Assembly: GCA_902773455.1 (NCBI GenBank)
Contig: CACYEW010000062.1
Coordinates: forward strand, 1 to 5,531
Length of the DNA stretch: 5,531 nucleotides
Direction: 5' to 3'
DNA from: an uncultured Ruminococcus sp.
Lineage (GTDB): Bacteria > Bacillota > Clostridia > Oscillospirales > CAG-272
Shown piece after piece: positions 1 to 5,531 of the stretch. A model generated the notes under the pieces. The model was not told where the DNA came from. It was given only the letters and a program-made list of their open reading frames with translations, and searched no databases. How positions within the stretch are numbered: the stretch's first letter is position 1; the number at the start of each line of letters is the position of its first letter. Both the position numbers and the translations under genes were made by a program.

Positions 1-2361
1 GAGGAAAACGCGCCCCCCGTCTTACAACAGCCCGAAGAAGAACCGGAAAAAACGGAAGAGTCGGCCGTTATTCCGGAAGGATCAACGGACGGACCCGAAG
101 AAGAGCCTGAAGACGACGCCGTGATTGCAAAAACAGACGAAGTCGAAGACGAGCCAGAAGAAGCGGATGAAGACGTTAAAACTTATGAAGCCGACGCCGA
201 GCCTTTCGTATCGGACGTTTTCGGAAAAGCGAAAGAAAACGCCGACGACGAAAAAACGATAGCTATCTGCCCGCCGGAAGAAGCTGATAAGACAATAGCG
301 ATCTGCCCGTCCGAAGAAGACGCTGATAAGACGATAGCGATCTGCCCGAAGGAAGAAGCGGACGAGACGAAACGCCTTGATCTGCAGGACGGCGACGAAA
401 CGAAAAAAATCGTCAAACCGGGAGAAAAAGAAGCGGCGGATACGATAGACGAGGATCTCATTTCGGATATCGAAAGATTTGACGCAATATTCTCGGATAA
501 GGACGACGAAGACGGTTATTCCACGGCGGACGAAGCCATAATGGACGCCTTTGCGGAAAAGCCGAAGCAGAAGAAAAAGAGCAGAAAGATCTATACCGAG
601 GAAAACGACGAAATATTCACGACGATGACGGAAACGCCCGTCGGCGGCAGAACGTCGGACGACGGCGAAGAAGAGCAGACCGCTTACACGGACGAATTCA
701 CCTCGTACGATCAGAGAAAGATATTCCTTGAGGATTTCAAAAAGAAATACGCTTCTTATAAGAAATCTCTCATTTTCTCATCGTTTTTCGCTCTTTTGCT
801 CTTCATATACGAGCTTTTGCCGCTGTTTGTCAAAGAACTGCCTTATGCGTTCAACAGAACGGAAAATCCCGCGGTGTTCACGCTTGTCGGGCTCGTGCTG
901 TTCTCGCTTTGCGCGGCGTTCTCGGCTAAATACACTTTCGAAGGGTTCAGATCAGTGTTCAAAGGAAACACGACCCTGTCTTCGATGGTGTTCCTCGTCG
1001 TTCTGTTCACGTATATATACGGTGTGATCATCGCCGTAAAGGGCGACGTTATACTTTACCCGATGATGAGCGTATCGGCTCTCTCGGTAATATCGATGCT
1101 TGCGGCTGAAATGCACATAATAAAAAGGCGTACGCTCGCTTTCCGCATAATTTCCGGATCTCCGGTCAAGAACAAATACGTTCTCGAAAGATATCAGCTC
1201 GGCGAAGACAGATCGCAGGGAAGCGCGATCGGCGTTTCGAAGGCGGCGTTCATAAGCAGATTCAATTCGTCCGGCATGAAAAAGTCGAACGCCGACGGTT
1301 ATCTCAATCTGCTTTTCCCTGCGACGGCTTTGATCTTCATACTGTTCTTCGCGGGCGGTCTGCTTATAAAGAAAGACGTTTCTTACGCGGCTTCGTACGG
1401 ATTTGCCGCCGGCATATTCTGTATGCCCGCCGCTATATTCACGGCGCTTTCGTTCCCGTCTTATATCTGCTCGAAGAAAGCCTACGGCGACGGCAGCTGC
1501 GTCATAAGCGACGCGGAAGCGGAAAAATACGCCTCGGCGTCGGCGGTGCTCTTTGAAGACAGCGACGTGTTCCCCCCGTCTCACGACAAGATAACGTCCG
1601 TGCGGCTTTACAACGACAGCCGTATGGATCACATCATGTATATAATGATGAGCGTGTTCGGCAAGCTCGGCGGACCTCTGTACACGATCTGCGAAAACGC
1701 CGCGAAGGAATACGGCTCCAGTCCCGACGTCGAGATAGTCAATACGGCTGAAAACGGCGTCGAGGCGAGAGTCGATTCGCTGGCGGTCCGTATCGGATCC
1801 GCGGATTATCTGGGAGCGGCTCTCGACCGTTCGTACAGAGAAGACGACGGAATGTATGAAACGAACGGCGCGGAACGCATAATGTATATGACCGTAAACG
1901 GCACGGTATCGGCGAAATTCTATATCGAATACGGTATGGACCCCGAATTCAGAAAGATAATCAAGCAGCTTTCCGGCGCAACGCGCACGGTGGCTGTACG
2001 GACGCTTGACCCGAATATAGACAACGATCTGCTCGCGGCTTTCATAGATCCCGAAATATACAACTGCCGCGTAGTTGCAGGCAAGGCGAAAAATAACGAG
2101 GTAAGAGAAGAATCGTGCGGATCCATAGTCTCGAAGAGCTCGGTAAAATCGCTTATGAGAACGCTTCTGCTCTGCGATAAGACCGTGTATACGTCGAAAA
2201 TAAACATTCTGATATGCTTTTTGTCGATGATAATCGGGCTTCTGATAACCGTTTTCCTGATAATTACAGGATCGCTGAACGTTATAAACGTCCTTTACGC
2301 GGCGGCGTATCAGCTGATAATCACCGCGGTGGTCAGAATAATCACGAGATTACATATATGA
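1..2361 (+). CDS. Degenerate P1B-type ATPase-like membrane protein with acidic disordered N-terminus (5' end outside window)
   Basis: The frame is open from base 1, and its acidic composition continues upstream of the GTG at 121, which has no ribosome binding site; the true start is therefore before the window. Residue numbers below count from that GTG. Residues 1-200 are rich in Glu, Asp and Lys, look disordered, and carry five short repeats. Eight hydrophobic segments follow, near 215-236, 250-270, 284-306, 311-333, 394-416, 423-447, 694-717 and 719-741. This is the 4+2+2 plan of heavy-metal P-type ATPases. Pro436 in helix 6 sits exactly 43 residues before Glu479 in VLFEDSDVF, the same spacing as from the CPC proline to the DKTGT aspartate. 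GVEARVDSLAVRIGSADYL (546-564) resembles the nucleotide-domain end, and 670-700 resembles the stretch before helix 7. The phosphorylated Asp, TGE, TGDN, GDGxND and CPC motifs are all absent, and the A-domain loop is only about 60 residues. I infer a non-transporting pseudoenzyme, perhaps a sensor or scaffold; its role is unknown. Confidence 0.75.
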   Translation, partial: EENAPPVLQQPEEEPEKTEESAVIPEGSTDGPEEEPEDDAVIAKTDEVEDEPEEADEDVKTYEADAEPFVSDVFGKAKENADDEKTIAICPPEEADKTIAICPSEEDADKTIAICPKEEADETKRLDLQDGDETKKIVKPGEKEAADTIDEDLISDIERFDAIFSDKDDEDGYSTADEAIMDAFAEKPKQKKKSRKIYTEENDEIFTTMTETPVGGRTSDDGEEEQTAYTDEFTSYDQRKIFLEDFKKKYASYKKSLIFSSFFALLLFIYELLPLFVKELPYAFNRTENPAVFTLVGLVLFSLCAAFSAKYTFEGFRSVFKGNTTLSSMVFLVVLFTYIYGVIIAVKGDVILYPMMSVSALSVISMLAAEMHIIKRRTLAFRIISGSPVKNKYVLERYQLGEDRSQGSAIGVSKAAFISRFNSSGMKKSNADGYLNLLFPATALIFILFFAGGLLIKKDVSYAASYGFAAGIFCMPAAIFTALSFPSYICSKKAYGDGSCVISDAEAEKYASASAVLFEDSDVFPPSHDKITSVRLYNDSRMDHIMYIMMSVFGKLGGPLYTICENAAKEYGSSPDVEIVNTAENGVEARVDSLAVRIGSADYLGAALDRSYREDDGMYETNGAERIMYMTVNGTVSAKFYIEYGMDPEFRKIIKQLSGATRTVAVRTLDPNIDNDLLAAFIDPEIYNCRVVAGKAKNNEVREESCGSIVSKSSVKSLMRTLLLCDKTVYTSKINILICFLSMIIGLLITVFLIITGSLNVINVLYAAAYQLIITAVVRIITRLHI
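250..438 (+). repeat. Five-unit repeat of about 12 codons, [DE]-x-T-x-x-[IL]
   Basis: Inside the acidic tail of the membrane protein, three near-identical units (250-285, 286-324, 325-360) encode [ED]KTIAICPxEE(D)A. Two diverged units follow (from 361, DETKRLDL; from 394, DETKKIVK). The threonine codons start at 256, 292, 331, 367 and 400, giving spacings of 12, 13, 12 and 11 residues. Units 2 and 3 are almost identical at the DNA level, so they are probably a recent duplication. Every unit has an acidic residue two before the Thr and Ile or Leu three after it. Each of the first three units also carries one Cys. Possible meanings are phospho-Thr docking sites or a Cys-based metal-binding tail; neither is shown by the sequence alone. 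Confidence 0.8.
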
Positions 2362-2366
2362 ATCAC

Positions 2367-2398
2367 AGCGGATCCGGCGTTTTTACGCCGGATCCGCT
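2367..2398 (+). promoter_or_regulatory. Perfect 14-bp hairpin between membrane protein gene and phosphatase gene
   Basis: Arms 2367-2380 and 2385-2398 are exact reverse complements (AGCGGATCCGGCGT / ACGCCGGATCCGCT) around a TTTT loop. The hairpin starts 5 bases after the stop of the upstream gene and ends 6 bases before the ribosome binding site of the next. No T-run follows on either strand (the + strand continues CGAAAAAGAGG), so it is not a canonical intrinsic terminator. It could be a partial terminator, an RNA processing or stability element, or a barrier that tunes expression of the downstream three-gene unit. Confidence 0.7.
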
Positions 2399-2404
2399 CG
2401 AAAA

Positions 2405-2410
2405 AGAGGA
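2405..2410 (+). promoter_or_regulatory. Ribosome binding site deciding the phosphatase start
   Basis: AGAGGA lies 4 bases before the ATG at 2415. The spacing is slightly short, but it is the only purine-rich site near this gene. It favours 2415 over the in-frame ATG at 2358, which has no comparable site. Confidence 0.6.
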
Positions 2411-2414
2411 TAAA

Positions 2415-3065
2415 ATGATAAAACTTGCTGTATTCGATCTTGACGGAACGCTTTTATATACGATACCGGATCTGACTTCGGCTATGAGCAGCGCGATGGT
2501 ACGTATGGGCAGACCGCTGATAACGGAGGATCAGACTAAGGAGTATATCGGCAACGGTATAAGAAAATTCGCAGAGAGAGCGCTCGGCGGCGCGGCCGCG
2601 GAGGAAGAGATCGACCGTGCCGTGGCTTATTTCAAGGAATATTACGCAGAACATCTTACGGACGGGGCCGTGCCTTACGAAGGCATACGCGAAGCCGTGC
2701 GCGAGATCAAAAACGCCGGTATAAAATGCGCCGTGCTGTCAAATAAATACGACTCGGCGACTAAATATATAATCGACGTGTTTTTCCCCGACACGTTTGA
2801 TTTCGTTTACGGCGAAGGGGAGTTTTGCAAAAGAAAACCCGATCCGGAGTGCTTTCTCAGAATGTGCTCCGACCTCGGTATCGAAAGCGAAGAGGCGGTT
2901 ATGATCGGCGATTCGCCCGCGGATCTGCTCGTTTCCGAAAATGCCGGCGCAAAGCATATAATCGTGACGTGGGGATACAGAACGAGAGAATTGATGACGG
3001 AACGCGGAGCGACCGTTTTTGCCGATTCGCCTTCAGAGCTTTTAACGATCATCAAAGCATTATGA
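2415..3065 (+). CDS. gph: HAD-family phosphatase, phosphoglycolate phosphatase (Gph)-like
   Basis: This 216-residue protein has the length and layout of the Gph subfamily of haloacid dehalogenase hydrolases, cytosolic Mg-dependent phosphatases of small phosphate esters. Motif I is DLDGT at 8-12, with Asp8 as nucleophile and Asp10 as acid/base. A helical C1 cap occupies roughly 15-85 and includes IGNGIRKFAERAL (45-57), a stretch typical of Gph. Motif II is LSNK (108-111, Ser109), motif III is the Lys of KPDPE (Lys141), and motif IV is GDSPAD (165-170). All catalytic residues are present, so it should be active. Position 15, usually Asp in DGTLxD, is Tyr. The start at 2415 places motif I at the usual distance from the N-terminus. 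The stop overlaps the next start (ATGA, 3062-3065). The substrate cannot be read from sequence: 2-phosphoglycolate is the family default, but a glycerol phosphate is possible given the G1P dehydrogenase downstream. Confidence 0.88.
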   Translation: MIKLAVFDLDGTLLYTIPDLTSAMSSAMVRMGRPLITEDQTKEYIGNGIRKFAERALGGAAAEEEIDRAVAYFKEYYAEHLTDGAVPYEGIREAVREIKNAGIKCAVLSNKYDSATKYIIDVFFPDTFDFVYGEGEFCKRKPDPECFLRMCSDLGIESEEAVMIGDSPADLLVSENAGAKHIIVTWGYRTRELMTERGATVFADSPSELLTIIKAL

Positions 3066-3985
3066 AAAAAGAAAGAACGCAGAAAAGCGCGGAAAGAGAT
3101 CCGTGCGCCGAGAACATCAGAAGAAGCGGCGCCGCGCTGAACCGCTGTATCGAAATACGCTGCGCGCATATATTCGAAAAAATACGCGATCTGCTTTACA
3201 ATACCGATAAAGCGCGGCTTTTTGAACGGCTGCCGGAAACTTTTCCCGGGATGATCGCGTCTTTTTCATGCGACGCCGGAAGCGGCTCGCCTTTTGACAG
3301 GGAGCTTTCTTGCTTCCGATCCGCTTCGAACCGCTTCGACGGGGTGACCGCCGCGGCGTTTTTAAGAAAGGCTGCGGGATATCCCGACACGCCGTTTTCA
3401 TATTTCAATATCGAAGCCGAAGAGGTGAGCGGCGAGAGGGTATCGTATTTCAGAAATCCGCTTACGGACGAGGCGTTTTCGAAGTTTTCTAAGAAAATGA
3501 CGTCTCCGCTGCTTTCGTACGCTTCCGATCTGCATTCGGTATGCGAGGCGGTGTACGACGAAAAATCGCATTACGGCATACTGCCTCTATATAATTCGCG
3601 CGAAGGCAGATTATCAGGCTTTTACGGACTCGTCGACAAATACGAGCTGTACGTAACGAGCGAGTGCTCCGTTTATTCGACGGATAACGAGACGGTAACG
3701 AGATTCGCGCTTTTATCGAAGCATCCGCGGGGCGAAACTCCGGTTACGGGAAAAGAACTGTTTTTCGAATTCAGAATACCTCACGACGGGGAAACGCTTC
3801 AGACGCTGTTGTTTTCCGCGGAATATTACGGATTGCAAAACGTTATGTCGGACAGTCTGCCCTCTGAGAGCAAAAACGCCGACGTGCTGATGTTCAAAGG
3901 CAAAGGCGAAAACGTGTGCGATATGCTTTTTTATATGTACTGCACGGATATTCAGTATACGCTCATAGGAGTTTACGAAGAATGA
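3062..3985 (+). CDS. Prephenate dehydratase-like single lobe plus ACT domain, probably non-catalytic
   Basis: This 307-residue protein has no clear close family. Residues 1-125 are unrecognised (a charged helix near 17-45, then a Ser- and Phe-rich stretch). Residues 126-215 follow lobe 1 of prephenate dehydratase (PheA). RVSYFRNPLTDEAF (126-139) stands where the conserved strand and GPxGTFS motif belong. YGILPLYNS (171-179) matches the YGVxPIENS motif with Glu replaced by Tyr. The next stretch resembles the VYDLL helix and GE strand, and TRF (213-215) matches the conserved TRF. Only 35 residues separate Asn178 from Thr213, whereas complete enzymes have about 100 or more, so lobe 2 appears deleted. 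Residues 231-305 resemble the ACT domain of PheA (IPHDGETLQTLL, ending LIGVYEE). I infer an amino-acid-sensing or structural protein rather than an enzyme. There is no good ribosome binding site; ATGA overlaps at both ends suggest translation is coupled to the neighbouring genes. Confidence 0.6.
   Translation: MKKERTQKSAERDPCAENIRRSGAALNRCIEIRCAHIFEKIRDLLYNTDKARLFERLPETFPGMIASFSCDAGSGSPFDRELSCFRSASNRFDGVTAAAFLRKAAGYPDTPFSYFNIEAEEVSGERVSYFRNPLTDEAFSKFSKKMTSPLLSYASDLHSVCEAVYDEKSHYGILPLYNSREGRLSGFYGLVDKYELYVTSECSVYSTDNETVTRFALLSKHPRGETPVTGKELFFEFRIPHDGETLQTLLFSAEYYGLQNVMSDSLPSESKNADVLMFKGKGENVCDMLFYMYCTDIQYTLIGVYEE
3967..3971 (+). promoter_or_regulatory. Ribosome binding site of the G1P dehydrogenase gene
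   Basis: AGGAG lies 10 bases before the ATG at 3982, inside the end of the preceding gene. It supports that start over the in-frame ATG at 3916, which would add 22 residues encoded within the upstream gene and not resembling the family. Confidence 0.6.
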
Positions 3986-5304
3986 GATTATGCGATAAAA
4001 GTCCCGCCGATCTGATCGGCAAAGAATTCGGATGCGCCTGCGGCAAGATACACAAAACGCCGCTTTCATACGTCGATATTTCGTCGGGCGCGATCAAAAA
4101 ACTGCCGGACGTAATAAAAACGCTCGGAGGACGTAACGCGTACGTCATCGCCGACGAAAACACGCTCAAAGCCGCCGGAGAATACGCGGTATCGCTTCTT
4201 GACGGGGGCGGTATCCGTTCGGTCGTACATCTGCTCGGCGTCGAAGAAGGGTTCGAGCGCCCCGAACCGACGGAACAGACGCTCGGCAATCTCGTTATGG
4301 GGTACGATAAAAAGTGCGATATAATAGTCGGCGTCGGCGGAGGCGTCGTCAACGATATGGGCAAGCTTTTGTCCAAGCTCGGTCACATACCGTACGTTTA
4401 CGTACCGACGGCTCCTTCGATGGACGGTTACGTTTCCGATTCGTCGTCGGTCATATATAACGGCGTAAAAAGCTCCGTGCCGTCGAAGTGTCCCGACGCT
4501 CTCGTATGCGATACGGATATACTGGCAAAGGCTCCGAAAAAACTGATACTCGCCGGTATAGGCGATATGGCGGCGAAACTGATCTCGATCTGCGAGTGGC
4601 GCATCGGCGCGCTCGTAACGGGCGAGTATTACTGCGAAGAGGTCGCGGAAATAATGAGAAAATACCGCCGTCTCGTATTAGATAACGCCGGGGCGGCGGT
4701 AAACGGAGATAAAGAGGCGATAAAAAGCATAGCAGAGGGACTGACGCTCGCCGGTACGGCTATGACGTTCGCCGGCGTGTCGAGACCGGCGTCGGGCGTC
4801 GAACATTATTACTCTCATCTGTGGGATATGAGATGCCTTTGCGAAAAACGTCAGTGCGAGCTTCACGGCATACAGGTCGGTATAGGCACGCTTCTCGCGC
4901 TTGAAAAATATGAAAAATTAAAGTATATAAAGCCGGATAAAAAGAAAGCCGAAAAAGCGGCTCTGTCGTTTGACCGCGCAGAATGGGAGCGCGGTGTAAG
5001 AGAGTATTTCGGCTCATCAGCCGACTCGATAATCAAAATCGAGCAAAGAGAGGGCAAATATTCGCCGGAAAAAGTGCTTGCACGTCAAAAGATAATATTC
5101 GATAATTGGGATAAGATACTGCAGATCGTCGAAGAAGAACTCATCCCTGCGAGGGAGCTTTGCGATCTGTTCATAAAGATCGGTCACCCGACGAGCGCGG
5201 AAGAGATCGGCGAAGACGCCGAAACGGCATTTTGCCATACGGGAGATATAAGGGATAAGTACATATTATCGAGATTGCTGTACGATATAGGAGAGAGCAT
5301 ATAA
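3982..5304 (+). CDS. egsA: sn-glycerol-1-phosphate dehydrogenase, AraM/EgsA family
   Basis: This 440-residue protein belongs to the iron-containing alcohol dehydrogenase / dehydroquinate synthase superfamily. The family reduces dihydroxyacetone phosphate to sn-glycerol 1-phosphate with NAD(P)H in the cytosol. G1P is the backbone of archaeal lipids and, in Bacillus, feeds heptaprenylglyceryl phosphate synthesis through PcrB. The glycine-rich NAD site is GVGGGVVNDMGK (117-128), and the family signature PTAPSMDGYVS is at 142-152. Likely metal ligands are Asp195 (GIGDMAAK), His275 (SGVEHYYSH) and His295 (CELHGIQVG); all are present, so activity is expected. The N-terminus carries CACGKIH (18-24), and the helical C-terminal domain ends near 440, in line with bacterial members. 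The start at 3982 overlaps the previous stop by four bases and has a good ribosome binding site. No PcrB or other lipid gene lies in the window, so the downstream use of G1P is unknown. Confidence 0.9.
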   Translation: MRLCDKSPADLIGKEFGCACGKIHKTPLSYVDISSGAIKKLPDVIKTLGGRNAYVIADENTLKAAGEYAVSLLDGGGIRSVVHLLGVEEGFERPEPTEQTLGNLVMGYDKKCDIIVGVGGGVVNDMGKLLSKLGHIPYVYVPTAPSMDGYVSDSSSVIYNGVKSSVPSKCPDALVCDTDILAKAPKKLILAGIGDMAAKLISICEWRIGALVTGEYYCEEVAEIMRKYRRLVLDNAGAAVNGDKEAIKSIAEGLTLAGTAMTFAGVSRPASGVEHYYSHLWDMRCLCEKRQCELHGIQVGIGTLLALEKYEKLKYIKPDKKKAEKAALSFDRAEWERGVREYFGSSADSIIKIEQREGKYSPEKVLARQKIIFDNWDKILQIVEEELIPARELCDLFIKIGHPTSAEEIGEDAETAFCHTGDIRDKYILSRLLYDIGESI

Positions 5305-5390
5305 GTGAAGTATGCGCAGAAGGCGCAAGTGAAGCAAAGTGAAGTATGACGCTTTGCGTCAAGTGAAGTTCGGCTCGCAGGCGAGCCGAG
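5303..5390. repeat. Array of AAGTGAAG spacers and small hairpins
   Basis: The 8-mer AAGTGAAG begins at 5303, 5327, 5337 and 5361, and AAGTGAA reappears at the window end (5525-5531). Two units are exactly 24 bases long, starting at 5303 and 5337. Between the constant blocks lie different hairpins: TGCGC/GCGCA (5313-5317 with 5323-5327), TGACGC/GCGTCA (5347-5352 with 5356-5361) and CGGCTCGC/GCGAGCCG (5371-5378 with 5381-5388). The arms differ between units but stay complementary. The array starts at the stop codon of the dehydrogenase gene, so its first two bases are part of that codon. None of the hairpins is followed by a T-run, so simple terminators are unlikely. This looks like an intergenic repeat element of the kind dispersed in clostridial genomes; its strand and function are unknown. 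Confidence 0.7.
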
Positions 5391-5411
5391 ATAAGGAGTC
5401 GCATACGGGAA

Positions 5412-5449
5412 CCCCCGACACTCACTTCGTTCGTGCCGGGGAACCCCGG
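5412..5449. repeat. Overlapping GC-rich inverted repeats with competing pairings
   Basis: CGGGG at 5437-5441 can pair with CCCCG at 5413-5417, giving an imperfect longer hairpin that is extended by CAC/GTG (5419-5421 with 5433-5435). It can instead take part in the tight hairpin CCGGGG-AA-CCCCGG (5436-5449). Only one of these can form at a time. This lies in the gene-free tail of the window and belongs to the same repeat-rich region as the AAGTGAAG array. Confidence 0.5.
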
Positions 5450-5469
5450 TAACCCCTCTTAACCCCTCC
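5450..5469. repeat. Tandem 10-base repeat TAACCCCTCY
   Basis: TAACCCCTCT (5450-5459) is followed directly by TAACCCCTCC (5460-5469), differing only in the last base. It sits between the GC-rich inverted repeats and the following hairpin. Confidence 0.6.
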
Positions 5470-5493
5470 CAAAGTCGTTTCACTTTCTTTGGG
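5468..5493. repeat. 7-bp hairpin with 12-base loop
   Basis: CCCAAAG (5468-5474) and CTTTGGG (5487-5493) are exact reverse complements around a 12-base loop. No T-run follows on either strand. It may be the end of the repeat element or part of a structured RNA; the remaining bases to 5531 hold only a second copy of TGACGC (5505-5510) and a partial AAGTGAA. Confidence 0.5.
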
Positions 5494-5531
5494 GCGCGGC
5501 GGGCTGACGCGAAGTAAGAGGTAAAAGTGAA

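Noticed and set aside
121..123. GTG at 121 as the start of the membrane protein
   Set aside because: The same frame is open to base 1 with the same acidic composition and there is no ribosome binding site before the GTG.
952..1632. Open frame of 226 codons on the minus strand
   Set aside because: It lies wholly opposite the transmembrane coding region, is Arg-rich in the way antisense frames of such genes are, has no recognisable domain and no ribosome binding site evidence.
2367..2398. Canonical intrinsic terminator
   Set aside because: The stem is strong, but neither strand has a T-run after it.
2214..2414. Upstream extension of the phosphatase frame to the ATG at 2214
   Set aside because: It overlaps the last helices of the membrane protein gene in another frame, and the extra residues do not resemble HAD enzymes.
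3062..3436. N-terminus of the ACT-domain protein as a chorismate mutase domain
   Set aside because: The CM-PDT-ACT order of PheA made this tempting, but beyond one charged helix the AroQ pattern of active-site Arg and Lys residues is not visible and the following sequence does not look helical.
5303..5390. CRISPR array
   Set aside because: The constant part is only 8 bases, the intervening sequences are self-complementary rather than unique spacers, and no cas gene is present.
5184..5483. Minus-strand frame of 99 codons starting in the repeat region (contains RHERSECR)
   Set aside because: Its N-terminal half is a translation of the hairpin repeats and the rest is antisense to the dehydrogenase gene; repeat-derived peptides of this type are a common spurious call.

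Overview
The window looks like chromosomal DNA from a member of the Clostridia (Bacillota), most likely an uncultured gut or rumen lineage. Supporting signs are roughly even base composition, frequent ATA and AGA codons, closely spaced same-strand genes with ATGA stop/start overlaps, purine-rich ribosome binding sites, and a downstream array of AAGTGAAG-linked small hairpins. The taxon is an inference; no rRNA or tRNA gene is present to confirm it.

Layout (all genes on the + strand): (1) 1-2361, the 3' part of a long membrane protein whose start lies before the window. It has an acidic, disordered tail with five short repeats, followed by a body with the 8-helix plan of a P1B-type ATPase in which every catalytic motif I looked for is missing. 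(2) 2367-2398, a perfect 14-bp hairpin with a TTTT loop. (3) 2415-3065, a complete HAD phosphatase of the phosphoglycolate phosphatase type. (4) 3062-3985, a protein with no obvious annotation. I read it as a degenerate prephenate dehydratase-like lobe followed by an ACT domain. (5) 3982-5304, a glycerol-1-phosphate dehydrogenase of the AraM/EgsA family with cofactor and metal sites intact. (6) 5305-5531, no gene, but a dense set of small hairpins and short direct repeats that continues past the window edge.

Genes 2-4 overlap by four bases at each junction and are probably translationally coupled, so they form one unit. The first gene may be co-transcribed with them across the hairpin. The G1P dehydrogenase would make sn-glycerol 1-phosphate from dihydroxyacetone phosphate. 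The HAD enzyme could act on a small phosphate ester, perhaps in the same pathway, and the ACT protein could be a ligand-sensing partner, but these functional links are inferred only from gene order. The most novel items are the pseudo-P-type ATPase with its Thr-containing repeats and the lobe-deleted prephenate dehydratase-like protein.
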